Part shown: positions 12,273 through 25,535 of the stretch, piece by piece | Numbering within the stretch: the stretch's first letter is position 1 | How the letters are laid out: each line of letters begins with the position of its first letter | NCBI GenBank assembly: GCA_964020085.1 | Contig: OZ026601.1 | Coordinates: 27,161,918 to 27,225,917 of the forward strand | DNA from: Micromussa lordhowensis | Lineage: Eukaryota > Cnidaria > Anthozoa > Scleractinia > Lobophylliidae | Direction: 5' to 3' | Length of the DNA: 64,000 bases | Translations under genes and position numbers: made by a program | Notes under the pieces: model-generated | The model's input: only the letters and a program-made list of their open reading frames with translations | What the model was told of the DNA's origin: nothing | The model's database searches: none

Positions 12273-12688
12273 CTAATGAGACAGAAATTCAAGGCAATTA
12301 GTGTCATGCAGTTGTACTTTCTTGAGACTCAGCAAAGCTCATTCTTGTGCCAGCCCTTCTATCAAGAGGTCAAGACCTTGTTTTTCATGAGCGCCTTGTT
12401 GGAAGCCAGACAAGCTAGCTAACGCGCCCAAAGGCCAGACAGATTTATTGACCGGTGGAAAAAGAAAGAACACGAGCTGCGGCCTTAAACCATGGCATGA
12501 GCGCTTCTCTGGCACTCAGTCCAATCGCGATTGGCGCCTTTTGAATGGTCGGACACTAGTGTGGGGCGCAAATTAACTTGGCGGGCTAGCATACAAGCAG
12601 GAAATCTCAGTATTCCTATCTAGCTAGACCTGTTCTGCAAAAGCCAAAGCCAGGCCACAAAGCGACATCTAACTTTGACCACACTCAC

Positions 12689-13261
12689 CAGCCAGTTCGC
12701 AGGCCCTGCTGGTCAGGTTGCCAATTTTCAGCAGCAGGTCTTGATAGTCAGTGGCCACCACAACGTCGTCTTCAGTCTCCGTTACCAATCGTAGTTCATC
12801 TCGGTCGATACCACTGCCAATACCCACGGCTAGAACACGAACGCCTGCCTTTCGCAAGGGCTCGGAGGCCTCTCTCAAGCCTTTGGCGTCGGCTGCTGGG
12901 GTCTGGGTACCGTCAGTTATCAGCAGGGCAAGCTTAGGCACGCCCGCTCTGGCTTCTGGGAAGATGTCAGTGGCTGCTAACTCCAGCGCTCTGTCGATTC
13001 GTGTCAGGCCTCTCTCGTAAGGTAGAGCATCCACAGCTTTGGCGAACTCCTCCGTGGTCGCATACTGGCCGAATCGAGCCTGTACTGAAGCTGAGTTACT
13101 GTACAGAACCATGGCTGCTTGACTCTGGTCTGCTGCTAGGCCGAAACTCTTGGCTACTTCCTTGACAAAGTTCTTCTGTTTCAGGTAGTTGCGTCTCCCA
13201 ATGCTGCCCGAAGAATCGATGATAAATGCCACATCCACAGGAGAGCTACATGGCGGTGGTG
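12689..13261 (-). CDS. vWA exon 13
   Basis: Consensus protein. It corresponds to exon 1 in the 11,864-base higher-order repeat; both have five-T 5' introns with the TTCTGC variant. Confidence 0.88.
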
Positions 13262-13677
13262 CTAATGAGACAGAAATTCAAGGCAATTAGTGTCATGCAG
13301 TTGTACTTTCTTGAGACTCAGCAAAGCTCATTCTTGTGCCAGCCCTTCTATCAAGAGGTCAAGACCTTGTTTTTCATGAGCGCCTTGTTGGAAGCCAGAC
13401 AAGCTAGCTAACGCGCCCAAAGGCCAGACAGATTTATTGACCGGTGGAAAAAGAAAGAACACGAGCTGCGGCCTTAAACCATGGCATGAGCGCTTCTCTG
13501 GCACTCAGTCCAATCGCGATTGGCGCCTTTTGAATGGTCGGACACTAGTGTGGGGCGCAAATTAACTTGGCGGGCTAGCATACAAGCAGGAAATCTCAGT
13601 ATTCCTATCTAGCTAGACCTGTTCTGCAAAAGCCAAAGCCAGGCCACAAAGCGACATCTAACTTTGACCACACTCAC

Positions 13678-14250
13678 CAGCCAGTTCGCAGGCCCTGCTG
13701 GTCAGGTTGCCAATTTTCAGCAGCAGGTCTTGATAGTCAGTGGCCACCACAACGTCGTCTTCAGTCTCCGTTACCAATCGTAGTTCATCTCGGTCGATAC
13801 CACTGCCAATACCCACGGCTAGAACACGAACGCCTGCCTTTCGCAAGGGCTCGGAGGCCTCTCTCAAGCCTTTGGCGTCGGCTGCTGGGGTCTGGGTACC
13901 GTCAGTTATCAGCAGGGCAAGCTTAGGCACGCCCGCTCTGGCTTCTGGGAAGATGTCAGTGGCTGCTAACTCCAGCGCTCTGTCGATTCGTGTCAGGCCT
14001 CTCTCGTAAGGTAGAGCATCCACAGCTTTGGCGAACTCCTCCGTGGTCGCATACTGGCCGAATCGAGCCTGTACTGAAGCTGAGTTACTGTACAGAACCA
14101 TGGCTGCTTGACTCTGGTCTGCTGCTAGGCCGAAACTCTTGGCTACTTCCTTGACAAAGTTCTTCTGTTTCAGGTAGTTGCGTCTCCCAATGCTGCCCGA
14201 AGAATCGATGATAAATGCCACATCCACAGGAGAGCTACATGGCGGTGGTG
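13678..14250 (-). CDS. vWA exon 14
   Basis: Consensus protein. It corresponds to exon 2; its 5' intron (14251..14665) is likewise the 415-base form. Confidence 0.88.
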
Positions 14251-14665
14251 CTAATGAGACAGAAATTCAAGGCAATTAGTGTCATGCAGTTGTACTTTCT
14301 TGAGACTCAGCAAAGCTCATTCTTGTGCCAGCCCTTCTATCAAGAGGTCAAGACCTTGTTTTCATGAGCGCCTTGTTGGAAGCCAGACAAGCTAGCTAAC
14401 GCGCCCAAAGGCCAGACAGATTTATTGACCGGTGGAAAAAGAAAGAACACGAGCTGCGGCCTTAAACCATGGCATGAGCGCTTCTCTGGCACTCAGTCCA
14501 ATCGCGATTGGCGCCTTTTGAATGGTCGGACACTAGTTTGGGGCGCAAATTAACTTGGCGGGCTAGCATACAAGCAGGAAATCTCAGTATTCCTATCTAG
14601 CTAGACCTGTTTTGCAAAAGCCAAAGCCAGGCCACAAAGCGACATCTAACTTTGACCACACTCAC

Positions 14666-15238
14666 CAGCCAGTTCGCAGGCTCTGCTGGTCAGGTTGCCA
14701 ATTTTCAGCAGCAGGTCTTGATAGTCAGTGGCCACCACAACGTCGTCTTCAGTCTCCGTTACCAATCGTAGTTCATCTCGGTCGATACCACTGCCAATAC
14801 CCACGGCTAGAACACGAACGCCTGCCTTTCGCAAGGGCTCGGAGGCCTCTCTCAAGCCTTTGGCGTCGGCTGCTGGGGTCTGGGTACCGTCAGTTATCAG
14901 CAGGGCAAGCTTAGGCACGCCCGCTCTGGCTTCTGGGAAGATGTCAGTGGCTGCTAACTCCAGCGCTCTGTCGATTCGTGTCAGGCCTCTCTCGTAAGGT
15001 AGAGCATCCACAGCTTTGGCGAACTCCTCCGTGGTCGCATACTGGCCGAATCGAGCCTGTACTGAAGCTGAGTTACTGTACAGAACCATGGCTGCTTGAC
15101 TCTGGTCTGCTGCTAGGCCGAAACTCTTGGCTACTTCCTTGACAAAGTTCTTCTGTTTCAGGTACTTGCGTCTCCCAATGCTGCCCGAAGAATCGATGAT
15201 AAATGCCACATCCACAGGAGAGCTACATGGCGGTGGTG
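14666..15238 (-). CDS. vWA exon 15 (N25K)
   Basis: One residue change, N25K, just after the MIDAS loop, plus the silent AGA change. In the 5' intron (15239..15654) the 14-base palindrome has one base changed near 15495, and AATTTGGTGGG replaces the common sequence; the latter is shared with the next intron only. Confidence 0.88.
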
Positions 15239-15654
15239 CTAATGAGACAGAAATTCAAGGCAATTAGTGTCATGCAGTTGTACTTTCTTGAGACTCAGCA
15301 AAGCTCATTCTTGTGCCAGCCCTTCTATCAAGAGGTCAAGACCTTGTTTTTCATGAGCGCCTTGTTGGAAGCCAGACAAGCTAGCTAACGCGCCCAAAGG
15401 CCAGACAGATTTATTGACCGGTGGAAAAAGAAAGAACACGAGCTGCGGCCTTAAACCATGGCATGAGCGCTTCTCTGGCACTCAGTCCAATCGCTATTGG
15501 CGCCTTTTGAATGGTCGGACACTAGTGTGGGGCGCAAATTAATTTGGTGGGCTAGCATACAAGCAGGAAATCTCAGTATTCCTATCTAGCTAGACCTGTT
15601 CTGCAAAAGCCAAAGCCAGGCCACAAAGCGACATCTAACTTTGACCACACTCAC

Positions 15655-16227
15655 CAGCCAGTTCGCAGGCCCTGCTGGTCAGGTTGCCAATTTTCAGCAG
15701 CAGGTCTTGATAGTCAGTGGCCACCACAACGTCGTCTTCAGTCTCCGTTACCAATCGTAGTTCATCTCGGTCGATACCACTGCCAATACCCACGGCTAGA
15801 ACACGAACGCCTGCCTTTCGCAAGGGCTCGGAGGCCTCTCTCAAGCCTTTGGCGTCGGCTGCTGGGGTCTGGGTACCGTCAGTTATCAGCAGGGCAAGCT
15901 TAGGCACGCCCGCTCTGGCTTCTGGGAAGATGTCAGTGGCTGCTAACTCCAGCGCTCTGTCGATTCGTGTCAGGCCTCTCTCGTAAGGTAGAGCATCCAC
16001 AGCTTTGGCGAACTCCTCCGTGGTCGCATACTGGCCGAATCGAGCCTGTACTGAAGCTGAGTTACTGTACAGAACCATGGCTGCTTGACTCTGGTCTGCT
16101 GCTAGGCCGAAACTCTTGGCTACTTCCTTGACAAAGTTCTTCTGTTTCAGGTAGTTGCGTCTCCCAATGCTGCCCGAAGAATCGATGATAAATGCCACAT
16201 CCACAGGAGAGCTACATGGCGGTGGTG
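15655..16227 (-). CDS. vWA exon 16
   Basis: Consensus protein. The five-T 5' intron (16228..16643) shares the AATTTGGTGGG variant with the intron before it, so this pair are recent copies. Confidence 0.88.
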
Positions 16228-16643
16228 CTAATGAGACAGAAATTCAAGGCAATTAGTGTCATGCAGTTGTACTTTCTTGAGACTCAGCAAAGCTCATTCT
16301 TGTGCCAGCCCTTCTATCAAGAGGTCAAGACCTTGTTTTTCATGAGCGCCTTGTTGGAAGCCAGACAAGCTAGCTAACGCGCCCAAAGGCCAGACAGATT
16401 TATTGACCGGTGGAAAAAGAAAGAACACGAGCTGCGGCCTTAAACCATGGCATGAGCGCTTCTCTGGCACTCAGTCCAATCGCGATTGGCGCCTTTTGAA
16501 TGGTCGGACACTAGTGTGGGGCGCAAATTAATTTGGTGGGCTAGCATACAAGCAGGAAATCTCAGTATTCCTATCTAGCTAGACCTGTTCTGCAAAAGCC
16601 AAAGCCAGGCCACAAAGCGACATCTAACTTTGACCACACTCAC

Positions 16644-17216
16644 CAGCCAGTTCGCAGGCCCTGCTGGTCAGGTTGCCAATTTTCAGCAGCAGGTCTTGAT
16701 AGTCAGTGGCCACCACAACGTCGTCTTCAGTCTCCGTTACCAATCGTAGTTCATCTCGGTCGATACCACTGCCAATACCCACGGCTAGAACACGAACGCC
16801 TGCCTTTCGCAAGGGCTCGGAGGCCTCTCTCAAGCCTTTGGCGTCGGCTGCTGGGGTCTGGGTACCGTCAGTTATCAGCAGGGCAAGCTTAGGCACGCCC
16901 GCTCTGGCTTCTGGGAAGATGTCAGTGGCTGCTAACTCCAGCGCTCTGTCGATTCGTGTCAGGCCTCTCTCGTAAGGTAGAGCATCCACAGCTTTGGCGA
17001 ACTCCTCCGTGGTCGCATACTGGCCGAATCGAGCCTGTACTGAAGCTGAGTTACTGTACAGAACCATGGCTGCTTGACTCTGGTCTGCTGCTAGGCCGAA
17101 ACTCTTGGCTACTTCCTTGACAAAGTTCTTCTGTTTCAGGTAGTTGCGTCTCCCAATGCTGCCCGAAGAATCGATGATAAATGCCACATCCACAGGAGAG
17201 CTACATGGCGGTGGTG
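16644..17216 (-). CDS. vWA exon 17
   Basis: Consensus protein. The 415-base 5' intron has GAGCACC near 17334, a variant also seen in the introns of exons 10 and 19. Confidence 0.88.
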
Positions 17217-17631
17217 CTAATGAGACAGAAATTCAAGGCAATTAGTGTCATGCAGTTGTACTTTCTTGAGACTCAGCAAAGCTCATTCTTGTGCCAGCCC
17301 TTCTATCAAGAGGTCAAGACCTTGTTTTCATGAGCACCTTGTTGGAAGCCAGACAAGCTAGCTAACGCGCCCAAAGGCCAGACAGATTTATTGACCGGTG
17401 GAAAAAGAAAGAACACGAGCTGCGGCCTTAAACCATGGCATGAGCGCTTCTCTGGCACTCAGTCCAATCGCGATTGGCGCCTTTTGAATGGTCGGACACT
17501 AGTTTGGGGCGCAAATTAACTTGGCGGGCTAGCATACAAGCAGGAAATCTCAGTATTCCTATCTAGCTAGACCTGTTTTGCAAAAGCCAAAGCCAGGCCA
17601 CAAAGCGACATCTAACTTTGACCACACTCAC

Positions 17632-18204
17632 CAGCCAGTTCGCAGGCCCTGCTGGTCAGGTTGCCAATTTTCAGCAGCAGGTCTTGATAGTCAGTGGCCA
17701 CCACAACGTCGTCTTCAGTCTCCGTTACCAATCGTAGTTCATCTCGGTCGATACCACTGCCAATACCCACGGCTAGAACACGAACGCCTGCCTTTCGCAA
17801 GGGCTCGGAGGCCTCTCTCAAGCCTTTGGCGTCGGCTGCTGGGGTCTGGGTACCGTCAGTTATCAGCAGGGCAAGCTTAGGCATGCCCGCTCTGGCTTCT
17901 GGGAAGATGTCAGTGGCTGCTAACTCCAGCGCTCTGTCGATTCGTGTCAGGCCTCTCTCGTAAGGTAGAGCATCCACAGCTTTGGCGAACTCCTCCGTGG
18001 TCGCATACTGGCCGAATCGAGCCTGTACTGAAGCTGAGTTACTGTACAGAACCATGGCTGCTTGACTCTGGTCTGCTGCTAGGCCGAAACTCTTGGCTAC
18101 TTCCTTGACAAAGTTCTTCTGTTTCAGGTAGTTGCGTCTCCCAATGCTGCCCGAAGAATCGATGATAAATGCCACATCCACAGGAGAGCTACATGGCGGT
18201 GGTG
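17632..18204 (-). CDS. vWA exon 18 (V108M)
   Basis: One residue change, V108M, in the loop before the strand that carries the MIDAS Asp117. The 5' intron is the common 415-base form. Confidence 0.88.
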
Positions 18205-18619
18205 CTAATGAGACAGAAATTCAAGGCAATTAGTGTCATGCAGTTGTACTTTCTTGAGACTCAGCAAAGCTCATTCTTGTGCCAGCCCTTCTATCAAGAG
18301 GTCAAGACCTTGTTTTCATGAGCGCCTTGTTGGAAGCCAGACAAGCTAGCTAACGCGCCCAAAGGCCAGACAGATTTATTGACCGGTGGAAAAAGAAAGA
18401 ACACGAGCTGCGGCCTTAAACCATGGCATGAGCGCTTCTCTGGCACTCAGTCCAATCGCGATTGGCGCCTTTTGAATGGTCGGACACTAGTTTGGGGCGC
18501 AAATTAACTTGGCGGGCTAGCATACAAGCAGGAAATCTCAGTATTCCTATCTAGCTAGACCTGTTTTGCAAAAGCCAAAGCCAGGCCACAAAGCGACATC
18601 TAACTTTGACCACACTCAC

Positions 18620-19192
18620 CAGCCAGTTCGCAGGCCCTGCTGGTCAGGTTGCCAATTTTCAGCAGCAGGTCTTGATAGTCAGTGGCCACCACAACGTCGT
18701 CTTCAGTCTCCGTTACCAATCGTAGTTCATCTCGGTCGATACCACTGCCAATACCCACGGCTAGAACACGAACGCCTGCCTTTCGCAAGGGCTCGGAGGC
18801 CTCTCTCAAGCCTTTGGCGTCGGCTGCTGGGGTCTGGGTACCGTCAGTTATCAGCAGGGCAAGCTTAGGCACGCCCGCTCTGGCTTCTGGGAAGATGTCA
18901 GTGGCTGCTAACTCCAGCGCTCTGTCGATTCGTGTCAGGCCTCTCTCGTAAGGTAGAGTATCCACAGCTTTGGCGAACTCCTCCGTGGTCGCATACTGGC
19001 CGAATCGAGCCTGTACTGAAGCTGAGTTACTGTACAGAACCATGGCTGCTTGACTCTGGTCTGCTGCTAGGCCGAAACTCTTGGCTACTTCCTTGACAAA
19101 GTTCTTCTGTTTCAGGTAGTTGCGTCTCCCAATGCTGCCCGAAGAATCGATGATAAATGCCACATCCACAGGAGAGCTACATGGCGGTGGTG
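18620..19192 (-). CDS. vWA exon 19 (A79T)
   Basis: One residue change, A79T. The 5' intron (19193..19607) has the GAGCACC variant and is the first with TATTGC near 19531, a marker of the middle of the array. Confidence 0.88.
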
Positions 19193-19607
19193 CTAATGAG
19201 ACAGAAATTCAAGGCAATTAGTGTCATGCAGTTGTACTTTCTTGAGACTCAGCAAAGCTCATTCTTGTGCCAGCCCTTCTATCAAGAGGTCAAGACCTTG
19301 TTTTCATGAGCACCTTGTTGGAAGCCAGACAAGCTAGCTAACGCGCCCAAAGGCCAGACAGATTTATTGACCGGTGGAAAAAGAAAGAACACGAGCTGCG
19401 GCCTTAAACCATGGCATGAGCGCTTCTCTGGCACTCAGTCCAATCGCGATTGGCGCCTTTTGAATGGTCGGACACTAGTTTGGGGCGCAAATTAACTTGG
19501 CGGGCTAGCATACAAGCAGGAAATCTAAGTATTGCTATCTAGCTAGACCTGTTTTGCAAAAGCCAAAGCCAGGCCACAAAGCGACATCTAACTTTGACCA
19601 CACTCAC

Positions 19608-20180
19608 CAGCCAGTTCGCAGGCCCTGCTGGTCAGGTTGCCAATTTTCAGCAGCAGGTCTTGATAGTCAGTGGCCACCACAACGTCGTCTTCAGTCTCCG
19701 TTACCAATCGTAGTTCATCTCGGTCGATACCACTGCCAATACCCACGGCTAGAACACGAACGCCTGCCTTTCGCAAGGGCTCGGAGGCCTCTCTCAAGCC
19801 TTTGGCGTCGGCTGCTGGGGTCTGGGTACCGTCAGTTATCAGCAGGGCAAGCTTAGGCACGCCCGCTCTGGCTTCGGGGAAGATGTCAGTGGCTGCTAAC
19901 TCCAGCGCTCTGTCGATTCGTGTCAGGCCTCTCTCGTAAGGTAGAGCATCCACAGCTTTGGCGAACTCCTCCGTGGTCGCATACTGGCCGAATCGAGCCT
20001 GTACTGAAGCTGAGTTACTGTACAGAACCATGGCTGCTTGACTCTGGTCTGCTGCTAGGCCGAAACTCTTGGCTACTTCCTTGACAAAGTTCTTCTGTTT
20101 CAGGTAGTTGCGTCTCCCAATGCTGCCCGAAGAATCGATGATAAATGCCACATCCACAGGAGAGCTACATGGTGGTGGTG
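19608..20180 (-). CDS. vWA exon 20
   Basis: Consensus protein with a private silent Pro change (CCA to CCC near 19876) and the silent CCA marker in the opening PPP. Confidence 0.88.
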
Positions 20181-20595
20181 CTAATGAGACAGAAATTCAA
20201 GGCAATTAGTGTCATGCAGTTGTACTTTCTTGAGACTCAGCAAAGCTCATTCTTGTGCCAGCCCTTCTATCAAGAGGTCAAGACCTTGTTTTCATGAGCG
20301 CCTTGTTGGAAGCCAGACAAGCTAGCTAACGCGCCCAAAGGCCAGACAGATTTATTGACCGGTGGAAAAAGAAAGAACACGAGCTGCGGCCTTAAACCAT
20401 GGCATGAGCGCTTCTCTGGCACTCAGTCCAATCGCGATTGGCGCCTTTTGAATGGTCGGACACTAGTTTGGGGCGCAAATTAACTTGGCGGGCTAGCATA
20501 CAAGCAGGAAATCTCAGTATTCCTATCTAGCTAGACCTGTTTTGCAAAAGCCAAAGCCAGGCCACAAAGCGACATCTAACTTTGACCACACTCAC

Positions 20596-21168
20596 CAGCC
20601 AGTTCGCAGGCCCTGCTGGTCAGGTTGCCAATTTTCAGCAGCAGGTCTTGATAGTCAGTGGCCACCACAACGTCGTCTTCAGTCTCCGTTACCAATCGTA
20701 GTTCATCTCGGTCGATACCACTGCCAATACCCACGGCTAGAACACGAACGCCTGCCTTTCGCAAGGGCTCGGAGGCCTCTCTCAAGCCTTTGGCGTCGGC
20801 TGCTGGGGTCTGGGTACCGTCAGTTATCAGCAGGGCAAGCTTAGGCACGCCCGCTCTGGCTTCTGGGAAGATGTCAGTGGCTGCTAACTCCAGCGCTCTG
20901 TCGATTCGTGTCAGGCCTCTCTCGTAAGGTAGAGCATCCACAGCTTTGGCGAACTCCTCCGTGGTCGCATACTGGCCGAATCGAGCCTGTACTGAAGCTG
21001 AGTTACTGTACAGAACCATGGCTGCTTGACTCTGGTCTGCTGCTAGGCCGAAACTCTTGGCTACTTCCTTGACAAAGTTCTTCTGTTTCAGGTAGTTGCG
21101 TCTCCCAATGCTGCCCGAAGAATCGATGATAAATGCCACATCCACAGGAGAGCTACATGGTGGTGGTG
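20596..21168 (-). CDS. vWA exon 21
   Basis: Consensus protein with the silent CCA marker; the 5' intron carries the TATTGC variant near 21509. Confidence 0.88.
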
Positions 21169-21583
21169 CTAATGAGACAGAAATTCAAGGCAATTAGTGT
21201 CATGCAGTTGTACTTTCTTGAGACTCAGCAAAGCTCATTCTTGTGCCAGCCCTTCTATCAAGAGGTCAAGACCTTGTTTTCATGAGCGCCTTGTTGGAAG
21301 CCAGACAAGCTAGCTAACGCGCCCAAAGGCCAGACAGATTTATTGACCGGTGGAAAAAGAAAGAACACGAGCTGCGGCCTTAAACCATGGCATGAGCGCT
21401 TCTCTGGCACTCAGTCCAATCGCGATTGGCGCCTTTTGAATGGTCGGACACTAGTTTGGGGCGCAAATTAACTTGGCGGGCTAGCATACAAGCAGGAAAT
21501 CTCAGTATTGCTATCTAGCTAGACCTGTTTTGCAAAAGCCAAAGCCAGGCCACAAAGCGACATCTAACTTTGACCACACTCAC

Positions 21584-22156
21584 CAGCCAGTTCGCAGGCC
21601 CTGCTGGTCAGGTTGCCAATTTTCAGCAGCAGGTCTTGATAGTCAGTGGCCACCACAACGTCGTCTTCAGTCTCCGTTACCAATCGTAGTTCATCTCGGT
21701 CGATACCACTGCCAATACCCACGGCTAGAACACGAACGCCTGCCTTTCGCAAGGGCTCGGAGGCCTCTCTCAAGCCTTTGGCGTCGGCTGCTGGGGTCTG
21801 GGTACCGTCAGTTATCAGCAGGGCAAGCTTAGGCACGCCCGCTCTGGCTTCTGGGAAGATGTCAGTGGCTGCTAACTCCAGCGCTCTGTCGATTCGTGTC
21901 AGGCCTCTCTCGTAAGGTAGAGCATCCACAGCTTTGGCGAACTCCTCCGTGGTCGCATACTGGCCGAATCGAGCCTGTACTGAAGCTGAGTTACTGTACA
22001 GAACCATGGCTGCTTGACTCTGGTCTGCTGCTAGGCCGAAACTCTTGGCTACTTCCTTGACAAAGTTCTTCTGTTTCAGGTAGTTGCGTCTCCCAATGCT
22101 GCCCGAAGAATCGATGATAAATGCCACATCCACAGGAGAGCTACATGGTAGTGGTG
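21584..22156 (-). CDS. vWA exon 22 (P3L)
   Basis: One residue change, P3L, in the linker just before Cys5. The acceptor is unaffected and the 5' intron is the common 415-base form. Confidence 0.87.
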
Positions 22157-22571
22157 CTAATGAGACAGAAATTCAAGGCAATTAGTGTCATGCAGTTGTA
22201 CTTTCTTGAGACTCAGCAAAGCTCATTCTTGTGCCAGCCCTTCTATCAAGAGGTCAAGACCTTGTTTTCATGAGCGCCTTGTTGGAAGCCAGACAAGCTA
22301 GCTAACGCGCCCAAAGGCCAGACAGATTTATTGACCGGTGGAAAAAGAAAGAACACGAGCTGCGGCCTTAAACCATGGCATGAGCGCTTCTCTGGCACTC
22401 AGTCCAATCGCGATTGGCGCCTTTTGAATGGTCGGACACTAGTTTGGGGCGCAAATTAACTTGGCGGGCTAGCATACAAGCAGGAAATCTCAGTATTCCT
22501 ATCTAGCTAGACCTGTTTTGCAAAAGCCAAAGCCAGGCCACAAAGCGACATCTAACTTTGACCACACTCAC

Positions 22572-23144
22572 CAGCCAGTTCGCAGGCCCTGCTGGTCAGG
22601 TTGCCAATTTTCAGCAGCAGGTCTTGATAGTCAGTGGCCACCACAACGTCGTCTTCAGTCTCCGTTACCAATCGTAGTTCATCTCGGTCGATACCACTGC
22701 CAATACCCACGGCTAGAACACGAACGCCTGCCTTTCGCAAGGGCTCGGAGGCCTCTCTCAAGCCTTTGGCGTCGGCTGCTGGGGTCTGGGTACCGTCAGT
22801 TATCAGCAGGGCAAGCTTAGGCACGCCCGCTCTGGCTTCTGGGAAGATGTCAGTGGCTGCTAACTCCAGCGCTCTGTCGATTCGTGTCAGGCCTCTCTCG
22901 TAAGGTAGAGCATCCACAGCTTTGGCGAACTCCTCCGTGGTCGCATACTGGCCGAATCGAGCCTGTACTGAAGCTGAGTTACTGTACAGAACCATGGCTG
23001 CTTGACTCTGGTCTGCTGCTAGGCCGAAACTCTTGGCTACTTCCTTGACAAAGTTCTTCTGTTTCAGGTAGTTGCGTCTCCCAATGCTGCCCGAAGAATC
23101 GATGATAAATGCCACATCCACAGGAGAGCTACATGGCGGTGGTG
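22572..23144 (-). CDS. vWA exon 23
   Basis: Consensus protein. Its 5' intron (23145..23559) has AGATCTT near 23247, shared only with the intron of exon 26, and TATCGC near 23484. Confidence 0.88.
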
Positions 23145-23559
23145 CTAATGAGACAGAAATTCAAGGCAATTAGTGTCATGCAGTTGTACTTTCTTGAGAC
23201 TCAGCAAAGCTCATTCTTGTGCCAGCCCTTCTATCAAGAGGTCAAGATCTTGTTTTCATGAGCGCCTTGTTGGAAGCCAGACAAGCTAGCTAACGCGCCC
23301 AAAGGCCAGACAGATTTATTGACCGGTGGAAAAAGAAAGAACACGAGCTGCGGCCTTAAACCATGGCATGAGCGCTTCTCTGGCACTCAGTCCAATCGCG
23401 ATTGGCGCCTTTTGAATGGTCGGATACTAGTTTGGGGCGCAAATTAACTTGGCGGGCTAGCATACAAGCAGGAAATCTCAGTATCGCTATCTAGCTAGAC
23501 CTGTTTTGCAAAAGTCAAAGCCAGGCCACAAAGCGACATCTAACTTTGACCACACTCAC

Positions 23560-24132
23560 CAGCCAGTTCGCAGGCCCTGCTGGTCAGGTTGCCAATTTTC
23601 AGCAGCAGGTCTTGATAGTCAGTGGCCACCACAACGTCGTCTTCAGTCTCCGTTACCAATCGTAGTTCATCTCGGTCGATACCACTGCCAATACCCACGG
23701 CTAGAACACGAACGCCTGCCTTTCGCAAGGGCTCGGAGGCCTCTCTCAAGCCTTTGGCGTCGGCTGCTGGGGTCTGGGTACCGTCAGTTATCAGCAGGGC
23801 AAGCTTAGGCACGCCCGCTCTGGCTTCTGGGAAGATGTCAGTGGCTGCTAACTCCAGCGCTCTGTCGATTCGTGTCAGGCCTCTCTCGTAAGGTAGAGCA
23901 TCCACAGCTTTGGCGAACTCCTCCGTGGTCGCATACTGGCCGAATCGAGCCTGTACTGAAGCTGAGTTACTGTACAGAACCATGGCTGCTTGACTCTGGT
24001 CTGCTGCTAGGCCGAAACTCTTGGCTACTTCCTTGACAAAGTTCTTCTGTTTCAGGTAGTTGCGTCTCCCAATGCTGCCCGAAGAATCGATGATAAATGC
24101 CACATCCACAGGAGAGCTACATGGTGGTGGTG
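23560..24132 (-). CDS. vWA exon 24
   Basis: Consensus protein with the silent CCA marker. The 5' intron has CGGATAC near 24410, shared only with the intron before it. Confidence 0.88.
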
Positions 24133-24547
24133 CTAATGAGACAGAAATTCAAGGCAATTAGTGTCATGCAGTTGTACTTTCTTGAGACTCAGCAAAGCTC
24201 ATTCTTGTGCCAGCCCTTCTATCAAGAGGTCAAGACCTTGTTTTCATGAGCGCCTTGTTGGAAGCCAGACAAGCTAGCTAACGCGCCCAAAGGCCAGACA
24301 GATTTATTGACCGGTGGAAAAAGAAAGAACACGAGCTGCGGCCTTAAACCATGGCATGAGCGCTTCTCTGGCACTCAGTCCAATCGCGATTGGCGCCTTT
24401 TGAATGGTCGGATACTAGTTTGGGGCGCAAATTAACTTGGCGGGCTAGCATACAAGCAGGAAATCTCAGTATTCCTATCTAGCTAGACCTGTTTTGCAAA
24501 AGCCAAAGCCAGGCCACAAAGCGACATCTAACTTTGACCACACTCAC

Positions 24548-25120
24548 CAGCCAGTTCGCAGGCCCTGCTGGTCAGGTTGCCAATTTTCAGCAGCAGGTCT
24601 TGATAGTCAGTGGCCACCACAACGTCGTCTTCAGTCTCCGTTACCAATCGTAGTTCATCTCGGTCGATACCACTGCCAATACCCACGGCTAGAACACGAA
24701 CGCCTGCCTTTCGCAAGGGCTCGGAGGCCTCTCTCAAGCCTTTGGCGTCGGCTGCTGGGGTCTGGGTACCGTCAGTTATCAGCAGGGCAAGCTTAGGCAC
24801 GCCCGCTCTGGCTTCTGGGAAGATGTCAGTGGCTGCTAACTCCAGCGCTCTGTCGATTCGTGTCAGGCCTCTCTCGTAAGGTAGAGCATCCACAGCTTTG
24901 GCGAACTCCTCCGTGGTCGCATACTGGCCGAATCGAGCCTGTACAGAAGCTGAGTTACTGTACAGAACCATGGCTGCTTGACTCTGGTCTGCTGCTAGGC
25001 CGAAACTCTTGGCTACTTCCTTGACAAAGTTCTTCTGTTTCAGGTAGTTGCGTCTCCCAATGCTGCCCGAAGAATCGATGATAAATGCCACATCCACAGG
25101 AGAGCTACATGGTGGTGGTG
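24548..25120 (-). CDS. vWA exon 25
   Basis: Consensus protein with the silent CCA marker and a private silent Ser change (TCA to TCT near 24945). Confidence 0.88.
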
Positions 25121-25535
25121 CTAATGAGACAGAAATTCAAGGCAATTAGTGTCATGCAGTTGTACTTTCTTGAGACTCAGCAAAGCTCATTCTTGTGCCA
25201 GCCCTTCTATCAAGAGGTCAAGACCTTGTTTTCATGAGCGCCTTGTTGGAAGCCAGACAAGCTAGCTAACGCGCCCAAAGGCCAGACAGATTTATTGACC
25301 GGTGGAAAAAGAAAGAACACGAGCTGCGGCCTTAAACCATGGCATGAGCGCTTCTCTGGCACTCAGTCCAATCGCGATTGGCGCCTTTTGAATGGTCGGA
25401 CACTAGTTTGGGGCGCAAATTAACTTGGCGGGCTAGCATACAAGCAGGAAATCTCAGTATTCCTATCTAGCTAGACCTGTTTTGCAAAAGCCAAAGCCAG
25501 GCCACAAAGCGACATCTAACTTTGACCACACTCAC

